Of a stretch of DNA of 64,000 bases, positions 1 to 8,222 are shown piece by piece. The stretch covers positions 1 through 64,000 of the forward strand of contig NZ_CVTB01000199.1 of NCBI RefSeq assembly GCF_001050015.1. Direction: 5' to 3'. This DNA is from Mycolicibacterium malmesburyense. GTDB taxonomy: Bacteria; Actinomycetota; Actinomycetes; Mycobacteriales; Mycobacteriaceae. Within the stretch, counting starts at the first letter, position 1; each line of letters opens with the position of its first letter. The notes under the pieces were generated by a model. That model was not told where the DNA came from. It saw only the letters and a list, made by a program, of their open reading frames with translations, and searched no databases. Position numbers and translations under genes: made by a program.

Positions 1-1295
1 GCGGGTGGCAGCGGCGGCCCCGCCACCGGTCCGAGTGCCGGCAGTGGAATATCGACCGCCGGTGGCGCAACGGGCAGCGGTGCCGGCGGAGTTGGTGGCG
101 CGTGCGGCGGCCCCGCGACCTCCAATTGCCCCGGCTCGGTCGGGCTGGGGATCACCGGGACCTGCGGCACGCCGGGGCCTTTGCCGACGATCTTCTCCTG
201 CAGCCGGTACAGCGTGTACTTGAACGAGCCCACCAGATGAAACCAGTTGTGCCACTTGGGACCGTGGAAACCTGGGTCTCCAGCGAAGCCGATATCGGGG
301 ATGTGTCCCAGGACCAACCGGTCGATGCTCGCGTTCACCGCCAGCGAGTTGCCGGTCGTCCCCTTGATGAAGGGGGGCATCAGCCGGTTGAGCGCATAGA
401 GCGTCGCGTCGGGGGTCAGCACGACGTCGTTCCACGCGCCGGCAACGGTGTTGGCGTCGGCGATAACGCTGCGGCCGCTGGTGTCGGTGCCGGCAATCGA
501 CGGGAACTTGCGCGCCTGGACGGACACATCACCGATCTGCTCGACGAGGTCGGCGATCTGGGCGGTATGCGCCGCCAGCGTGTCGGTGGCGGGACGGGCT
601 TCGGCCATCACTTCGCTGATGGTCTGGTTTTTGGCCTCAATGGCCTCGGCGAGCCGAGAGGTCTCGGTGATCGCGTTCGAGATCTGCCCGGACCGGGCGT
701 TGAGCGTGCGCAGGGTGTCGTTGGTATTGCGGATGAGATTGCCGAATGCCTGGCCCTGATCGCCGGTCGCCTTGCCCAGTCCGTTGATGATGTTCGTGAA
801 GTTGCGTACCGCACCGCCATTCACCAACACCGCCGCCGAGCTCAACACCGATTCGACGGTGGCTGCGGCCGTCGTCGACTTCAACGGGATCGTGTCGCCA
901 TCGGTCAGCAAGGGCGCGCCCGGATCGGGGGGGTACGGCGGTTTGATCGCGATGAAAATATCGCCAAGGGGCGTCGCGGAACGCAGTTCGGCGGTGCTGC
1001 CCTGGGGCAACTGGACGCCGTCCATGATGCGCAAGGTGGTCACCGCGGTGTAGTTGCGCGCCTCCATCGACTCCATCTGGCCGACATCGGCACCGGCCAG
1101 TTTCACCTTGGCGTTGGCGGGCAGGTTCAGCGCGTTGGAGAACACCGCCGTCAGCCGGTAGCCGCCGGACCCGACGCCGGGTGCCGGCAGCGGAAGGCTG
1201 GCCAAACCGTCGGTGGCGCAGCCGGAAAGGACCAGGCACGCCGCCATCGCGAGCGCTGCCGGCCAACGGCGGCGCTTGCTGCTCGGGGTCATCAT
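1..1295 (-). CDS. Mce-family lipoprotein, MceE position (3' end outside window)
   Basis: This is the fifth Mce protein of the operon, expected to be a membrane-anchored part of the Mce lipid-transport channel. The frame opens with an ATG at 1295 that overlaps the mceD stop (ATGA) and stays open to base 1, so about 431 residues are visible and the C-terminus is missing. Residues 1-25 form a basic, then hydrophobic signal ending in the lipobox LSGC, which marks lipid modification at that Cys. An MCE domain follows (roughly residues 35-120), then helical repeats, then a proline-rich tail. The lipobox and position match the LprK/LprN type. Mce subtype cannot be assigned from sequence reading alone. 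Confidence 0.9.
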   Translation of the reverse strand, partial: MMTPSSKRRRWPAALAMAACLVLSGCATDGLASLPLPAPGVGSGGYRLTAVFSNALNLPANAKVKLAGADVGQMESMEARNYTAVTTLRIMDGVQLPQGSTAELRSATPLGDIFIAIKPPYPPDPGAPLLTDGDTIPLKSTTAAATVESVLSSAAVLVNGGAVRNFTNIINGLGKATGDQGQAFGNLIRNTNDTLRTLNARSGQISNAITETSRLAEAIEAKNQTISEVMAEARPATDTLAAHTAQIADLVEQIGDVSVQARKFPSIAGTDTSGRSVIADANTVAGAWNDVVLTPDATLYALNRLMPPFIKGTTGNSLAVNASIDRLVLGHIPDIGFAGDPGFHGPKWHNWFHLVGSFKYTLYRLQEKIVGKGPGVPQVPVIPSPTEPGQLEVAGPPHAPPTPPAPLPVAPPAVDIPLPALGPVAGPPLPP

Positions 1296-2413
1296 TTCTG
1301 TCCCATCGCCGCGAGTCCGTCCAGCATGTACGTCAGCCCGAAGTCCGGCCCGAAGTCCTGCATCGTCCCGGTGCTGCAGCCCAGTTGCCGCAGCCCCATC
1401 ACGTTGCACACCTCCTTGATGAACTGGTTGTCGAACAACACCCGGTCGGTGAGCACCTTGACCCGCAAGGCGCCGTTCTTTTGGTCGACGATGTTGTACA
1501 GGTTGTCCAGTGTCATCGGCGCCACGTCGAGGAATTCCTTGAGATCGCGTTCGTAATCGACAGCGGTGTTCAGCACGATGTCGCCGTTGGCGACGAGGTC
1601 CTTGATGGTGTCGCGATGGGTCTCGAGCACCTCACGGGTGTTGGTCAACACCTCATTGATCTTCCTGCCGGTGGTACCGCTGCCGAGATTCTCATCGGCC
1701 AGGATCTGACTGAGTGCCCGCACCGACGATCCGAATTCCCGCAGCGTCTCGTCATTCCTGGCGGCCGCCTCCGACAACGAACTCAAGTTCCGGACGATGG
1801 TGGTCAGCTGATCCCTGGTCACCGTGCCCCGGTCGGCGCTGAGCCGCAGCGCATTCGACAGCTCGCCGAGCGCGTCCTTCATCTGCTGGCCGTTGCCGTG
1901 GGCGATCGCGGCGCTGGCGTCGACCACATCGGCGATCGGGCCGTTGCCCTTTCCGTCACCCTCCAGAGAAACCGACAGCTTGTCGAGAACGTCGAGCACC
2001 CGGGCGAATTCGACCGGCGTCTGGGTGCGGTTCAGGCCGATGGTTGCGTGATCCTGCAGGGTCGCACCGCTGCCCGAGTAGGGCGGCGTCAGCTCGATCT
2101 GCCGGTCGGTCAGAATCGAGTTGGAGATCGTCACCGCCTGGGCATCCGCGGGCACCTTGACGTCCTTGTCCACGGTGAAGTCGACCTCGACGTAGCCGCC
2201 CTTGGGGGTGATCGTGGTGACCTTGCCGACCGGCATCCCGAGAACCGCGACGGTGTTTCCCTCGTATAGGCCTGCGGCACTGTCGAACTGGGCGGTCACG
2301 GTGATGGTGTTGAGTTGGTCCTTGGTGTAGACCACCGCGACGGTGGCCAACGCCAGACCCACCACCAGTGCGATCGCACCGGCCACCAGCAGCCTGGTCT
2401 TCGTCATCCTCAT
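1292..2413 (-). CDS. Mce-family protein, MceD position
   Basis: An Mce substrate-binding or channel subunit of 373 residues. I chose the ATG at 2413 because it overlaps the mceC stop as ATGA; a second ATG lies two codons in, and a longer frame to 2479 would overlap mceC by 70 bases. Residues 3-25 form one N-terminal membrane anchor. The MCE domain (about 35-115) contains the usual 'AGLYEGNTVAVLGMPVGKV' stretch. The rest is predicted alpha-helical, as in other MceD proteins. It ends in a 4-base overlap with the lipoprotein gene. Co-translation implies a fixed-stoichiometry heteromeric complex. Confidence 0.92.
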   Translation of the reverse strand: MRMTKTRLLVAGAIALVVGLALATVAVVYTKDQLNTITVTAQFDSAAGLYEGNTVAVLGMPVGKVTTITPKGGYVEVDFTVDKDVKVPADAQAVTISNSILTDRQIELTPPYSGSGATLQDHATIGLNRTQTPVEFARVLDVLDKLSVSLEGDGKGNGPIADVVDASAAIAHGNGQQMKDALGELSNALRLSADRGTVTRDQLTTIVRNLSSLSEAAARNDETLREFGSSVRALSQILADENLGSGTTGRKINEVLTNTREVLETHRDTIKDLVANGDIVLNTAVDYERDLKEFLDVAPMTLDNLYNIVDQKNGALRVKVLTDRVLFDNQFIKEVCNVMGLRQLGCSTGTMQDFGPDFGLTYMLDGLAAMGQK

Positions 2414-3456
2414 TTGCAGTCCTGGAAGTACTCGATCATGGAAAATTGCTTGGCGCGACCGCTGATCGCGCACATCCACGAGTCGACGAGCAGACCGTTG
2501 GTCGCGTTGAACCCGGCTGCATTGCCGCTGCCTGTGGCGTTGGCCAAGCCACGCAACGCGATTGGTCCGGACTGCAGGATGCTGCGCAGGAAGCCGTCGC
2601 CGTCGCGGGCGAGCAGAGTGGACAGCTCACGCAGATTGCGCAGCAGTTCTTCGAGTTCCGGCCGGTCGTCGATGACGACGCCACTCAAGGTTTCGACGAG
2701 GTTGGTGAGCGCATCCATCATCGCATGGAAGGTGGCCCGCGACGCGACGAACTCGCCGAGCAACGAGTTGCCCTGGTTCACCAGGCTGCCGATGGTGGAC
2801 TGCTGTCGGCGCAGCGTATTGCTGACGACCTCAGTGGTTTTCAGCAGTTCGCCGAGTTGGTCGCGACGTTCTGCGATGATCGTCGACAGCGTGTGGGTGT
2901 TCTCCAGGGCCTGCGGCACCACCGGCGGCAACGTCTTCATCTGCTCGCCCAGAATGGACAGCGTCTCGGCGAACTTGTCGGAGTCGACCTGCTCGTAGGT
3001 TCGGGTGACGTCGGCGAGGGCTTCCTGCAGGTCGTAGGGGACCTCAGTGTGGGTCAGGTCGAAGGTGTCGTTCGGCAGCGAGCCTGCACCGTCGGGAAAC
3101 AGGGCCAGATACCGCGAGCCGAGGATCGTGGTGATCTTGATCGAGGCCCGTGAATCCTCGCCCAGCGCAACGTCATTGCGCACCTTGAGCTTGGCCTCGA
3201 CGTAGTCACCGGCGAGGTCCATGCTCAACACCTCGCCCACCGGAATCCCGGCGACGGTCACCGGGTTACCGACTTGCAGCGCGGCGGCCTGCAGGAAGTG
3301 CGCGGTGTACTGCCGGTACCCGAAGTTGGCCACCTTGAACAACAGCAGCGTTGCGACGAGCAACGAAACCACCAGTACGGCAACGATGCCCAGCCAGGTC
3401 TTGTTGCGGTTCTCCAGCGGGAGTCGCCGGCGCCGCGGCTTCGTCTGATCAGCCAT
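2410..3456 (-). CDS. Mce-family protein, MceC position
   Basis: An Mce subunit of 348 residues. A basic N-terminus (PRRRRLPLENRNK) precedes one transmembrane anchor at about residues 19-42. The MCE domain follows with the signature 'GNPVTVAGIPVGEV', and the rest is helical. The start at 3456 overlaps the end of mceB by 8 bases, and the stop overlaps the mceD start. Coupled overlaps at both ends place it inside one transcript with YrbE permease subunits. The substrate is not readable from the sequence; lipids or sterols are the known Mce cargo. Confidence 0.92.
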   Translation of the reverse strand: MADQTKPRRRRLPLENRNKTWLGIVAVLVVSLLVATLLLFKVANFGYRQYTAHFLQAAALQVGNPVTVAGIPVGEVLSMDLAGDYVEAKLKVRNDVALGEDSRASIKITTILGSRYLALFPDGAGSLPNDTFDLTHTEVPYDLQEALADVTRTYEQVDSDKFAETLSILGEQMKTLPPVVPQALENTHTLSTIIAERRDQLGELLKTTEVVSNTLRRQQSTIGSLVNQGNSLLGEFVASRATFHAMMDALTNLVETLSGVVIDDRPELEELLRNLRELSTLLARDGDGFLRSILQSGPIALRGLANATGSGNAAGFNATNGLLVDSWMCAISGRAKQFSMIEYFQDCK

Positions 3457-4504
3457 TGGCCATGTTCCTGCACTTCGGGGTGTAACGCGCCTTGTTGCCG
3501 GGGGTGGCGGCGTCCACGATGATCGGCACCAAGTCGTTGAGGCCGGGGAAGAATCCTTGGATATTCAGGTCACATGCGTAGGCGTTGGCGAAGGAGCCTT
3601 CGCTGGTGATGCGTGCGAAGCCCTTCAGCAGCAACGGGAGGTTGGCGCCGGTAAATGCCAGCTGGTTCTCCAGACCGACCATGTGCGCCGCGAACCCCGG
3701 TTCGCGGGTGACCATTTCCTTCAGCGACGGGTACACCTCGTCGGAGATCGTCGACAATTGCCGCACCACCTTCGCGATCGAACTCATCGACGCCACCAAT
3801 TCGGGGCGTCGCGCGTCGAAGGTCGACACCACCGTGCGGGCTTCGCCGATGATGTGGTCGAGGTCGTCGTTGTGCCGGGCGAGGTTGGCCACCACGACGT
3901 TCAGGTCAGTGATCACCTCACCGAGTTGCTCGTCCTGTCCGGCGAACGACTCGGTGAGCCGGCCGGTCTGGTCGACCAGCGCGGTAATCGATCCTTCGTC
4001 GCCCTGCAGCGATTGGATGACTCCCTTGGTCAGGTTGTCGGCGTGCTTGGGATCGAGCACGCTGAACAGCGGCTCGTACCCGTTGAGCAGCCGGCCGACA
4101 TCGAACGACGGGTCGGTGCGCTCGACGGGGATGACGCTGCCGGGCTTCAGCGGGCCCGGGTCACCGAGATTGCCCAGCGACAGACCGAGATATCGCTGGC
4201 CGACGATGTTCTGATAGGTCACCGAGGCGACGGTGGTTCCGAGCACCTGCTGGTCGTCCTGCACCACGAATGACACTTTGGCGAGATCGCCCTGCAGCTC
4301 GATCTTCTCGACCCGACCAACACGGACGCCGGCCATGCGGACGTCATCACCTTCCCGCAGACCGAACACGTCGGTGATCATCGCGGCGTAGGGCACGGTC
4401 CGGCCGGCCACGTCTCGACGCAGCGTGACGTACACCAGCCAGGTCAGCGTCACGGCGACCACCATGAACAGCGACAGGCCGATCAGTGCGCCGCGGTACC
4501 TCAT
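3449..4504 (-). CDS. Mce-family protein, MceB position
   Basis: An Mce subunit of 351 residues with a single N-terminal membrane anchor (about residues 5-27). The MCE domain contains 'GLREGDDVRMAGVRVGRVE' near residues 48-66. The C-terminal two thirds are helical and end with a Cys-containing tail (CRNMANG). The ATG at 4504 overlaps the mceA stop by 4 bases. Length and architecture are normal for MceB. Nothing suggests inactivation. Confidence 0.92.
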   Translation of the reverse strand: MRYRGALIGLSLFMVVAVTLTWLVYVTLRRDVAGRTVPYAAMITDVFGLREGDDVRMAGVRVGRVEKIELQGDLAKVSFVVQDDQQVLGTTVASVTYQNIVGQRYLGLSLGNLGDPGPLKPGSVIPVERTDPSFDVGRLLNGYEPLFSVLDPKHADNLTKGVIQSLQGDEGSITALVDQTGRLTESFAGQDEQLGEVITDLNVVVANLARHNDDLDHIIGEARTVVSTFDARRPELVASMSSIAKVVRQLSTISDEVYPSLKEMVTREPGFAAHMVGLENQLAFTGANLPLLLKGFARITSEGSFANAYACDLNIQGFFPGLNDLVPIIVDAATPGNKARYTPKCRNMANG

Positions 4505-6105
4505 CGGGCCTCCTGGCCGAGCGAGACGGTCGTGCCACGGGCCACCGGTCCCAGCAATAGTTGGGTCGCCGTGGTGGCCGGCTGGCCGGTGATCGCGGAG
4601 AGCTGGTTGCGTTCCTGTTGGCTACCAACGGGTCCCACGTTCCCACCGAATGACGCCGGGGCGGCTTCGGCGGGCAACGGACCGGACGGTGGCGGAGCCG
4701 CGGGCCCCGCAGGTGGGGGTGGCGGATCCCACGGTTTGGGCGCGACCCGTGCCGGCGGGGACTGGTTCACCGCCGGTGGCGGCGTCGGTTCAAGTGCCGG
4801 ATTGGCCGATCCGGGCACCGGTGGGGATGGCGAAACTCCCGGTGGCAGTGGCGGGTTGGGGTCGGCCAGGTTGGGGTACGGGTCAACCAGCGGCGGGCCG
4901 ACGGCGACCAGGTTGCCGTTCTCCCCCAGTACCGTGCCGGGCGGCGGTGCCAGATCCTTCGGCGGCTGGTAGTTCTGTGGCAGCAGCGTATCCGGCAACG
5001 GTGGCCGGACCGGGACCAATGGCGCGGTGTAACAGCTCGGGCCCTTGAGTTCTCCGTACTGCGGGCAGTCGGCACGGGTATAGGTGTAGGTCGGCGTGAA
5101 CGACAGGTTCACCCGCATGTTGCCGATGTCGCGGTCATGCATCCACACCTCGTCGAAGAACTTGTCGGACAACTGGTTCAGCTTGACGAAGGCCGGCACC
5201 CAGTGCCGCGACGTCTGGGCCAGGTTGCCGACCACCGGGGTCAGCTCCGAGGTGATCTTGACCATTCGGTCGGTGTGGTTGTTCAGCGCGGTGTGCGTGG
5301 TGTTCATGGTGTGCACACCGCCGGTCACCAACGCGTCGAGCTGAGACCTCTGCTCGACCAGCACCTGCATCGGTTGCACCGCCTTCTGCAGCGCGTCGAA
5401 CAATTCCGGAGTGGTCTGCTGTAATCCGACGGCCGCATCGGTGAGCGCCGATACCGTCGTCGAGTCCGGCTCGGTGGCCACGATCGCGTCGACATCATTG
5501 ATGAGCCGGTCCAATTGCGCGCCGGCGGCCAGCAGTTGGGTACGGCGATCCTCGGTGGCCTCGTTGACCGCCGCCAGGATGCCGATGGTTTTGTCTTCGC
5601 GACCCCGCCCGGTAGCGGCCAGGATGTCGCGCAGCTTGCTGATCGTGGTCTGGAACAACACCGTCGGTAGCTCGGTGTCCTCCGGAATGTGCGCACCCGC
5701 ACTGATCGCCGGCCCGGGTCGGTCGCCGCGGTCGACCAGTTGCACCGACGACACCGCGAACACGTTGCTGGGCACCACCCGCGCGGTGACGGTCGCCGGG
5801 ATGGAGTCGGCGTACTGCGCGTTGAGATTGATGTGTACGTAGTTGGGGTTTCCGTGCGCGGCCGGAGTGACACTGTCGACGGCGCCAACCAGAACGCCGT
5901 GGTACTTCACGTCGGAACGTTGCGGCAATCCGTCACCGACGTTGACCAGATTCGCGATCACGCGGACGAACGGATCGAGTCGTCCTGTCGCCTTGACCAA
6001 CAGGGTCGCCGAAATCAACGCCAGGACAACGACAACGGCGATCCCGCCACCGATCAATTGGCGATCGGTGGGCCCGCGCCCGTCCAGATCAAACGAGTTG
6101 GCCAC
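4501..6105 (-). CDS. Mce-family protein, MceA position, with proline-rich tail
   Basis: The first Mce subunit, 534 residues, longer than MceB-D because of a Pro-rich C-terminal extension (about residues 350-500, runs of PPP). It has a transmembrane anchor at about 18-38, then an MCE domain with 'GDGLPQRSDVKYHGVLVG'. Translation starts at GTG 6105, directly next to the yrbEB stop (6106-6108). MceA proteins usually define the operon type, but I could not assign this one to mce1-mce4 by eye. The Pro-rich tail probably spans the periplasm or cell wall; this is inference. Confidence 0.9.
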   Translation of the reverse strand: MANSFDLDGRGPTDRQLIGGGIAVVVVLALISATLLVKATGRLDPFVRVIANLVNVGDGLPQRSDVKYHGVLVGAVDSVTPAAHGNPNYVHINLNAQYADSIPATVTARVVPSNVFAVSSVQLVDRGDRPGPAISAGAHIPEDTELPTVLFQTTISKLRDILAATGRGREDKTIGILAAVNEATEDRRTQLLAAGAQLDRLINDVDAIVATEPDSTTVSALTDAAVGLQQTTPELFDALQKAVQPMQVLVEQRSQLDALVTGGVHTMNTTHTALNNHTDRMVKITSELTPVVGNLAQTSRHWVPAFVKLNQLSDKFFDEVWMHDRDIGNMRVNLSFTPTYTYTRADCPQYGELKGPSCYTAPLVPVRPPLPDTLLPQNYQPPKDLAPPPGTVLGENGNLVAVGPPLVDPYPNLADPNPPLPPGVSPSPPVPGSANPALEPTPPPAVNQSPPARVAPKPWDPPPPPAGPAAPPPSGPLPAEAAPASFGGNVGPVGSQQERNQLSAITGQPATTATQLLLGPVARGTTVSLGQEAR

Positions 6106-6960
6106 CTACCCCCCAAACCTCGCACCGGCGTCCACGTTCCACAGCGCCATGGTGAGCAGCATGTTGACGATGATCACCACGGTGATGCTGGCCCGCATGG
6201 CGTGCCCGGCGGCGACCCCGACACCCTCGGGGCCGCCGCTCGCATAGAAGCCGTAGTAGCACTGGATCGTCGTGGCGATCCATACGAAGACGATCGCCTT
6301 GAGCAGCGAGTAAAGGATGTCTTGACCCGACAGCATCAGGGTGAAGTAGTGCAGATACGAGCCGGTCGCGCCACCGCTGATGACTCGCACGACAAGCTGT
6401 GTCGTCAAATAGCTGACCGCCAGGCAGACGACGTAGAGCGGAATGACCGCGATCACCGAGGCCATCAACCGGGTCGTCACCAGATAAGGGATGGGACGGA
6501 TTGCCAGCGAATCCAGGGCGTCGATCTCTTCGGATATGCGCATGGATCCCAGCTGTGCGGTGAAGCGGCAACCGGCCTGCGTGGCGAACGCCAACGACAA
6601 CGCGATCGGTGCGAGTTCGCGGGTGTTCACCAGCGAAGAGATGATTCCCGTCGCCGGGCCGAGCCCCAGCAGGTCGAGGAAGTTGTAGCCCTCGATGCCG
6701 ACGAGCGCACCGACGGTGACACCGAGAACGATGGCCACCCCCGCAGTTCCACCGCCCACCACCAAAGACCCGTTGCCCCAAGCGATGTCGGACAACAGAC
6801 GGACGAACTCGGTGCGATAATGCCGTAGTGCCACCGGGACAGCGACGATCGCTCGGACGAAGAACACGAGCATGTGGCCGAGCTGCGCGATCGGCGGCAC
6901 GGCCTTCCCGTAGAGACGGACGAAGGGTGCCAGCAGCGGCGGTACGAACGTCGACGCCAT
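6106..6960 (-). CDS. YrbEB/MlaE-type ABC permease
   Basis: The integral membrane permease of the Mce importer, 284 residues with about five to six membrane spans. It carries the MlaE-family cytoplasmic motif 'RISEEIDALDSLAIRPIPYLV', the coupling-helix region contacting the MceG ATPase, which is encoded elsewhere. It starts one base after the yrbEA stop and abuts mceA, so it is the second gene of the operon. Length is standard for YrbE proteins. Confidence 0.94.
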   Translation of the reverse strand: MASTFVPPLLAPFVRLYGKAVPPIAQLGHMLVFFVRAIVAVPVALRHYRTEFVRLLSDIAWGNGSLVVGGGTAGVAIVLGVTVGALVGIEGYNFLDLLGLGPATGIISSLVNTRELAPIALSLAFATQAGCRFTAQLGSMRISEEIDALDSLAIRPIPYLVTTRLMASVIAVIPLYVVCLAVSYLTTQLVVRVISGGATGSYLHYFTLMLSGQDILYSLLKAIVFVWIATTIQCYYGFYASGGPEGVGVAAGHAMRASITVVIIVNMLLTMALWNVDAGARFGG

Positions 6961-6961
6961 G

Positions 6962-7801
6962 TCACAAACCGACCCGGGGGAACAGCATGATGTAGAGCTG
7001 GCTGACCGCGACGTTGACGACCATGAGAATCAGGATGGATTCGACCACGGCGGCATTGACGGAGTTCGCAACGCCGGTCGGGCCACCCTGCGTAGACAGC
7101 CCCTTCTGACAGGACACCACGGCGACAATGGCGCCGAAGATGACCGCCTTCACCAGGGCCACGATCATGTCGCCGGTCGTGGTGAACGACGCGAAAGTCG
7201 CGACGAAGCTGCCGGGAGCACCGTTCTGGAAATACACGTTGAACAGGTAGCTGGCGAGGAAGCCGACGAAGCACACCACTCCGGTGAGCGCCACGCCGAT
7301 CATGATCGCCGCGGCGAACCGCGGAACCACCAGGCGGCGAATCACCGACACACCCATCACTTCCATTGCGTCGGTCTCCTCGCGCATTTTGCGCGAACCG
7401 AGATCTGCGGTGATCGCCGAGCCGACAGCGGCCGCCATCAGGATCGCCGCGGTCAAGGAGGCGGCCTGGCGAATCACCGCCAGGCCGCTGGCCGCGCCGG
7501 CCAGCGACGTGGCGCCCACCTGGCCGGCCAGTAGTGCGAATTGGATCGACAGAGTCACGCCGATGGGCAAGGCCACCAGGACCGTCGGCAGTACGGCCGT
7601 TCCGGCCATGAACGCAGCCTGGCGGACGAACTCCCACCATTTGAAGCGTCCGGTGAACAGATCGACGAACATGTACTGAAGCGTGCGAGCGCCGATGACG
7701 AACTGGTCGCCGACCGTTGCGAGCGATGCCATGGGGTGGCGCTTGACGTAGCCACCGGCCCATGCGCCGATGACTTCAACCCCGTCACCCCGTGTCGTCA
7801 T
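6962..7801 (-). CDS. YrbEA/MlaE-type ABC permease
   Basis: The first gene of the Mce operon, 279 residues, paired with YrbEB as a permease heterodimer. The family motif 'REETDAMEVMGVSVIRRLVV' is present, followed by several hydrophobic segments. The ATG at 7801 is the natural start. The promoter must lie in the 421-bp gap upstream, which separates it from the divergent acyl-CoA synthetase. That gap contains a KstR-like site, but it is about 400 bases from this start, so direct control of the operon by it is only a possibility. Confidence 0.94.
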   Translation of the reverse strand: MTTRGDGVEVIGAWAGGYVKRHPMASLATVGDQFVIGARTLQYMFVDLFTGRFKWWEFVRQAAFMAGTAVLPTVLVALPIGVTLSIQFALLAGQVGATSLAGAASGLAVIRQAASLTAAILMAAAVGSAITADLGSRKMREETDAMEVMGVSVIRRLVVPRFAAAIMIGVALTGVVCFVGFLASYLFNVYFQNGAPGSFVATFASFTTTGDMIVALVKAVIFGAIVAVVSCQKGLSTQGGPTGVANSVNAAVVESILILMVVNVAVSQLYIMLFPRVGL

Positions 7802-8069
7802 GATGAACAGCCATTCACTTAATGCCTACACCCCTGTCGGCAGCATTCACTATGCCACCAGGTTGCCGCAGCATATTCGCTATATTTTCGCAGAGCGGCA
7901 GGAAATGTCGCCCTGTGACCTCACCTCAAGCCTGGTTAGTTGCACCGCAGGCGGCATGAGTATGCACGTTAACTTATGCCAGAGTGGGACATTCCGGAAA
8001 CTCACCCTGACCCGCGGTGCCGCCGATGCCGCACGGCGGAAAGCTCGCGTTCGATTCGCGTTACGTGAC

Positions 8070-8212
8070 GGAGAGTTGCTCGTCTGTCAGCGGGGGCGAA
8101 GCACTACCGCGAGGTGCCGGCGCCCAATCCCGCGTCGGACTATCTGATCGAGTTCATCGGCAGCGATGCCGATTCCCAGGGACGTGCTGACTGGAATTGG
8201 AACACGTTCTAG
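8070..8212 (+). pseudogene. Protein-like C-terminal coding remnant
   Basis: The frame 8070-8212 has no start codon but reads like a real protein end. Its last stretch runs KHYREVPAPNPASDYLIEF and then continues to a WNTF-stop. The stop TAG is at 8210-8212. It is preceded in frame by TGA at 8067-8069. The composition is unlike random high-GC translation, so it is probably the 3' end of a deleted gene. I do not recognise the family. Its last codons coincide with the KstR-like operator. Confidence 0.4.
8198..8211. promoter_or_regulatory. KstR-type sterol operator
   Basis: The 14-mer TGGAACACGTTCTA matches the reported mycobacterial KstR consensus TnnAACnnGTTnnA at every fixed position. It ends 11 bases before the fadD8 start codon, so a repressor bound here would cover the ribosome-binding region or promoter. 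KstR represses cholesterol uptake and catabolism genes. The match is seen directly; regulation is inferred. Confidence 0.7.
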
Positions 8213-8222
8213 TCTGAGGGGC

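Larger units (their letters stand above)
7802..8222. promoter_or_regulatory. Divergent promoter region, mce operon / fadD8
   Basis: This 421-bp gap separates the divergent yrbEA and fadD8-like genes. The half next to yrbEA (about 7802-7960) is clearly AT-richer than the surroundings, with TATA-like stretches near 7873-7893, so the mce promoter is probably there. A small GTTAAC palindrome lies near 7969-7974. The other half holds a coding remnant and an exact KstR-type operator just before fadD8. No complete gene was found here. Confidence 0.5.

Noticed and set aside
102..1556. Long plus-strand open frame opposite mceE/mceD
   Set aside because: Arg/Gly/His-rich translation without any family motif; the minus strand carries a continuous Mce operon with lipobox and MCE domains. 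High-GC shadow.
5689..6828. Long plus-strand open frame opposite mceA/yrbEB
   Set aside because: Low-complexity DRR/HRQ composition typical of antisense frames in high-GC DNA; the opposite strand has clear YrbE and Mce motifs.
7770..8147. 125-codon plus-strand ORF in the mce/fadD8 gap
   Set aside because: Starts inside yrbEA antisense, no protein-like composition, and conflicts with the better remnant frame ending at 8212.
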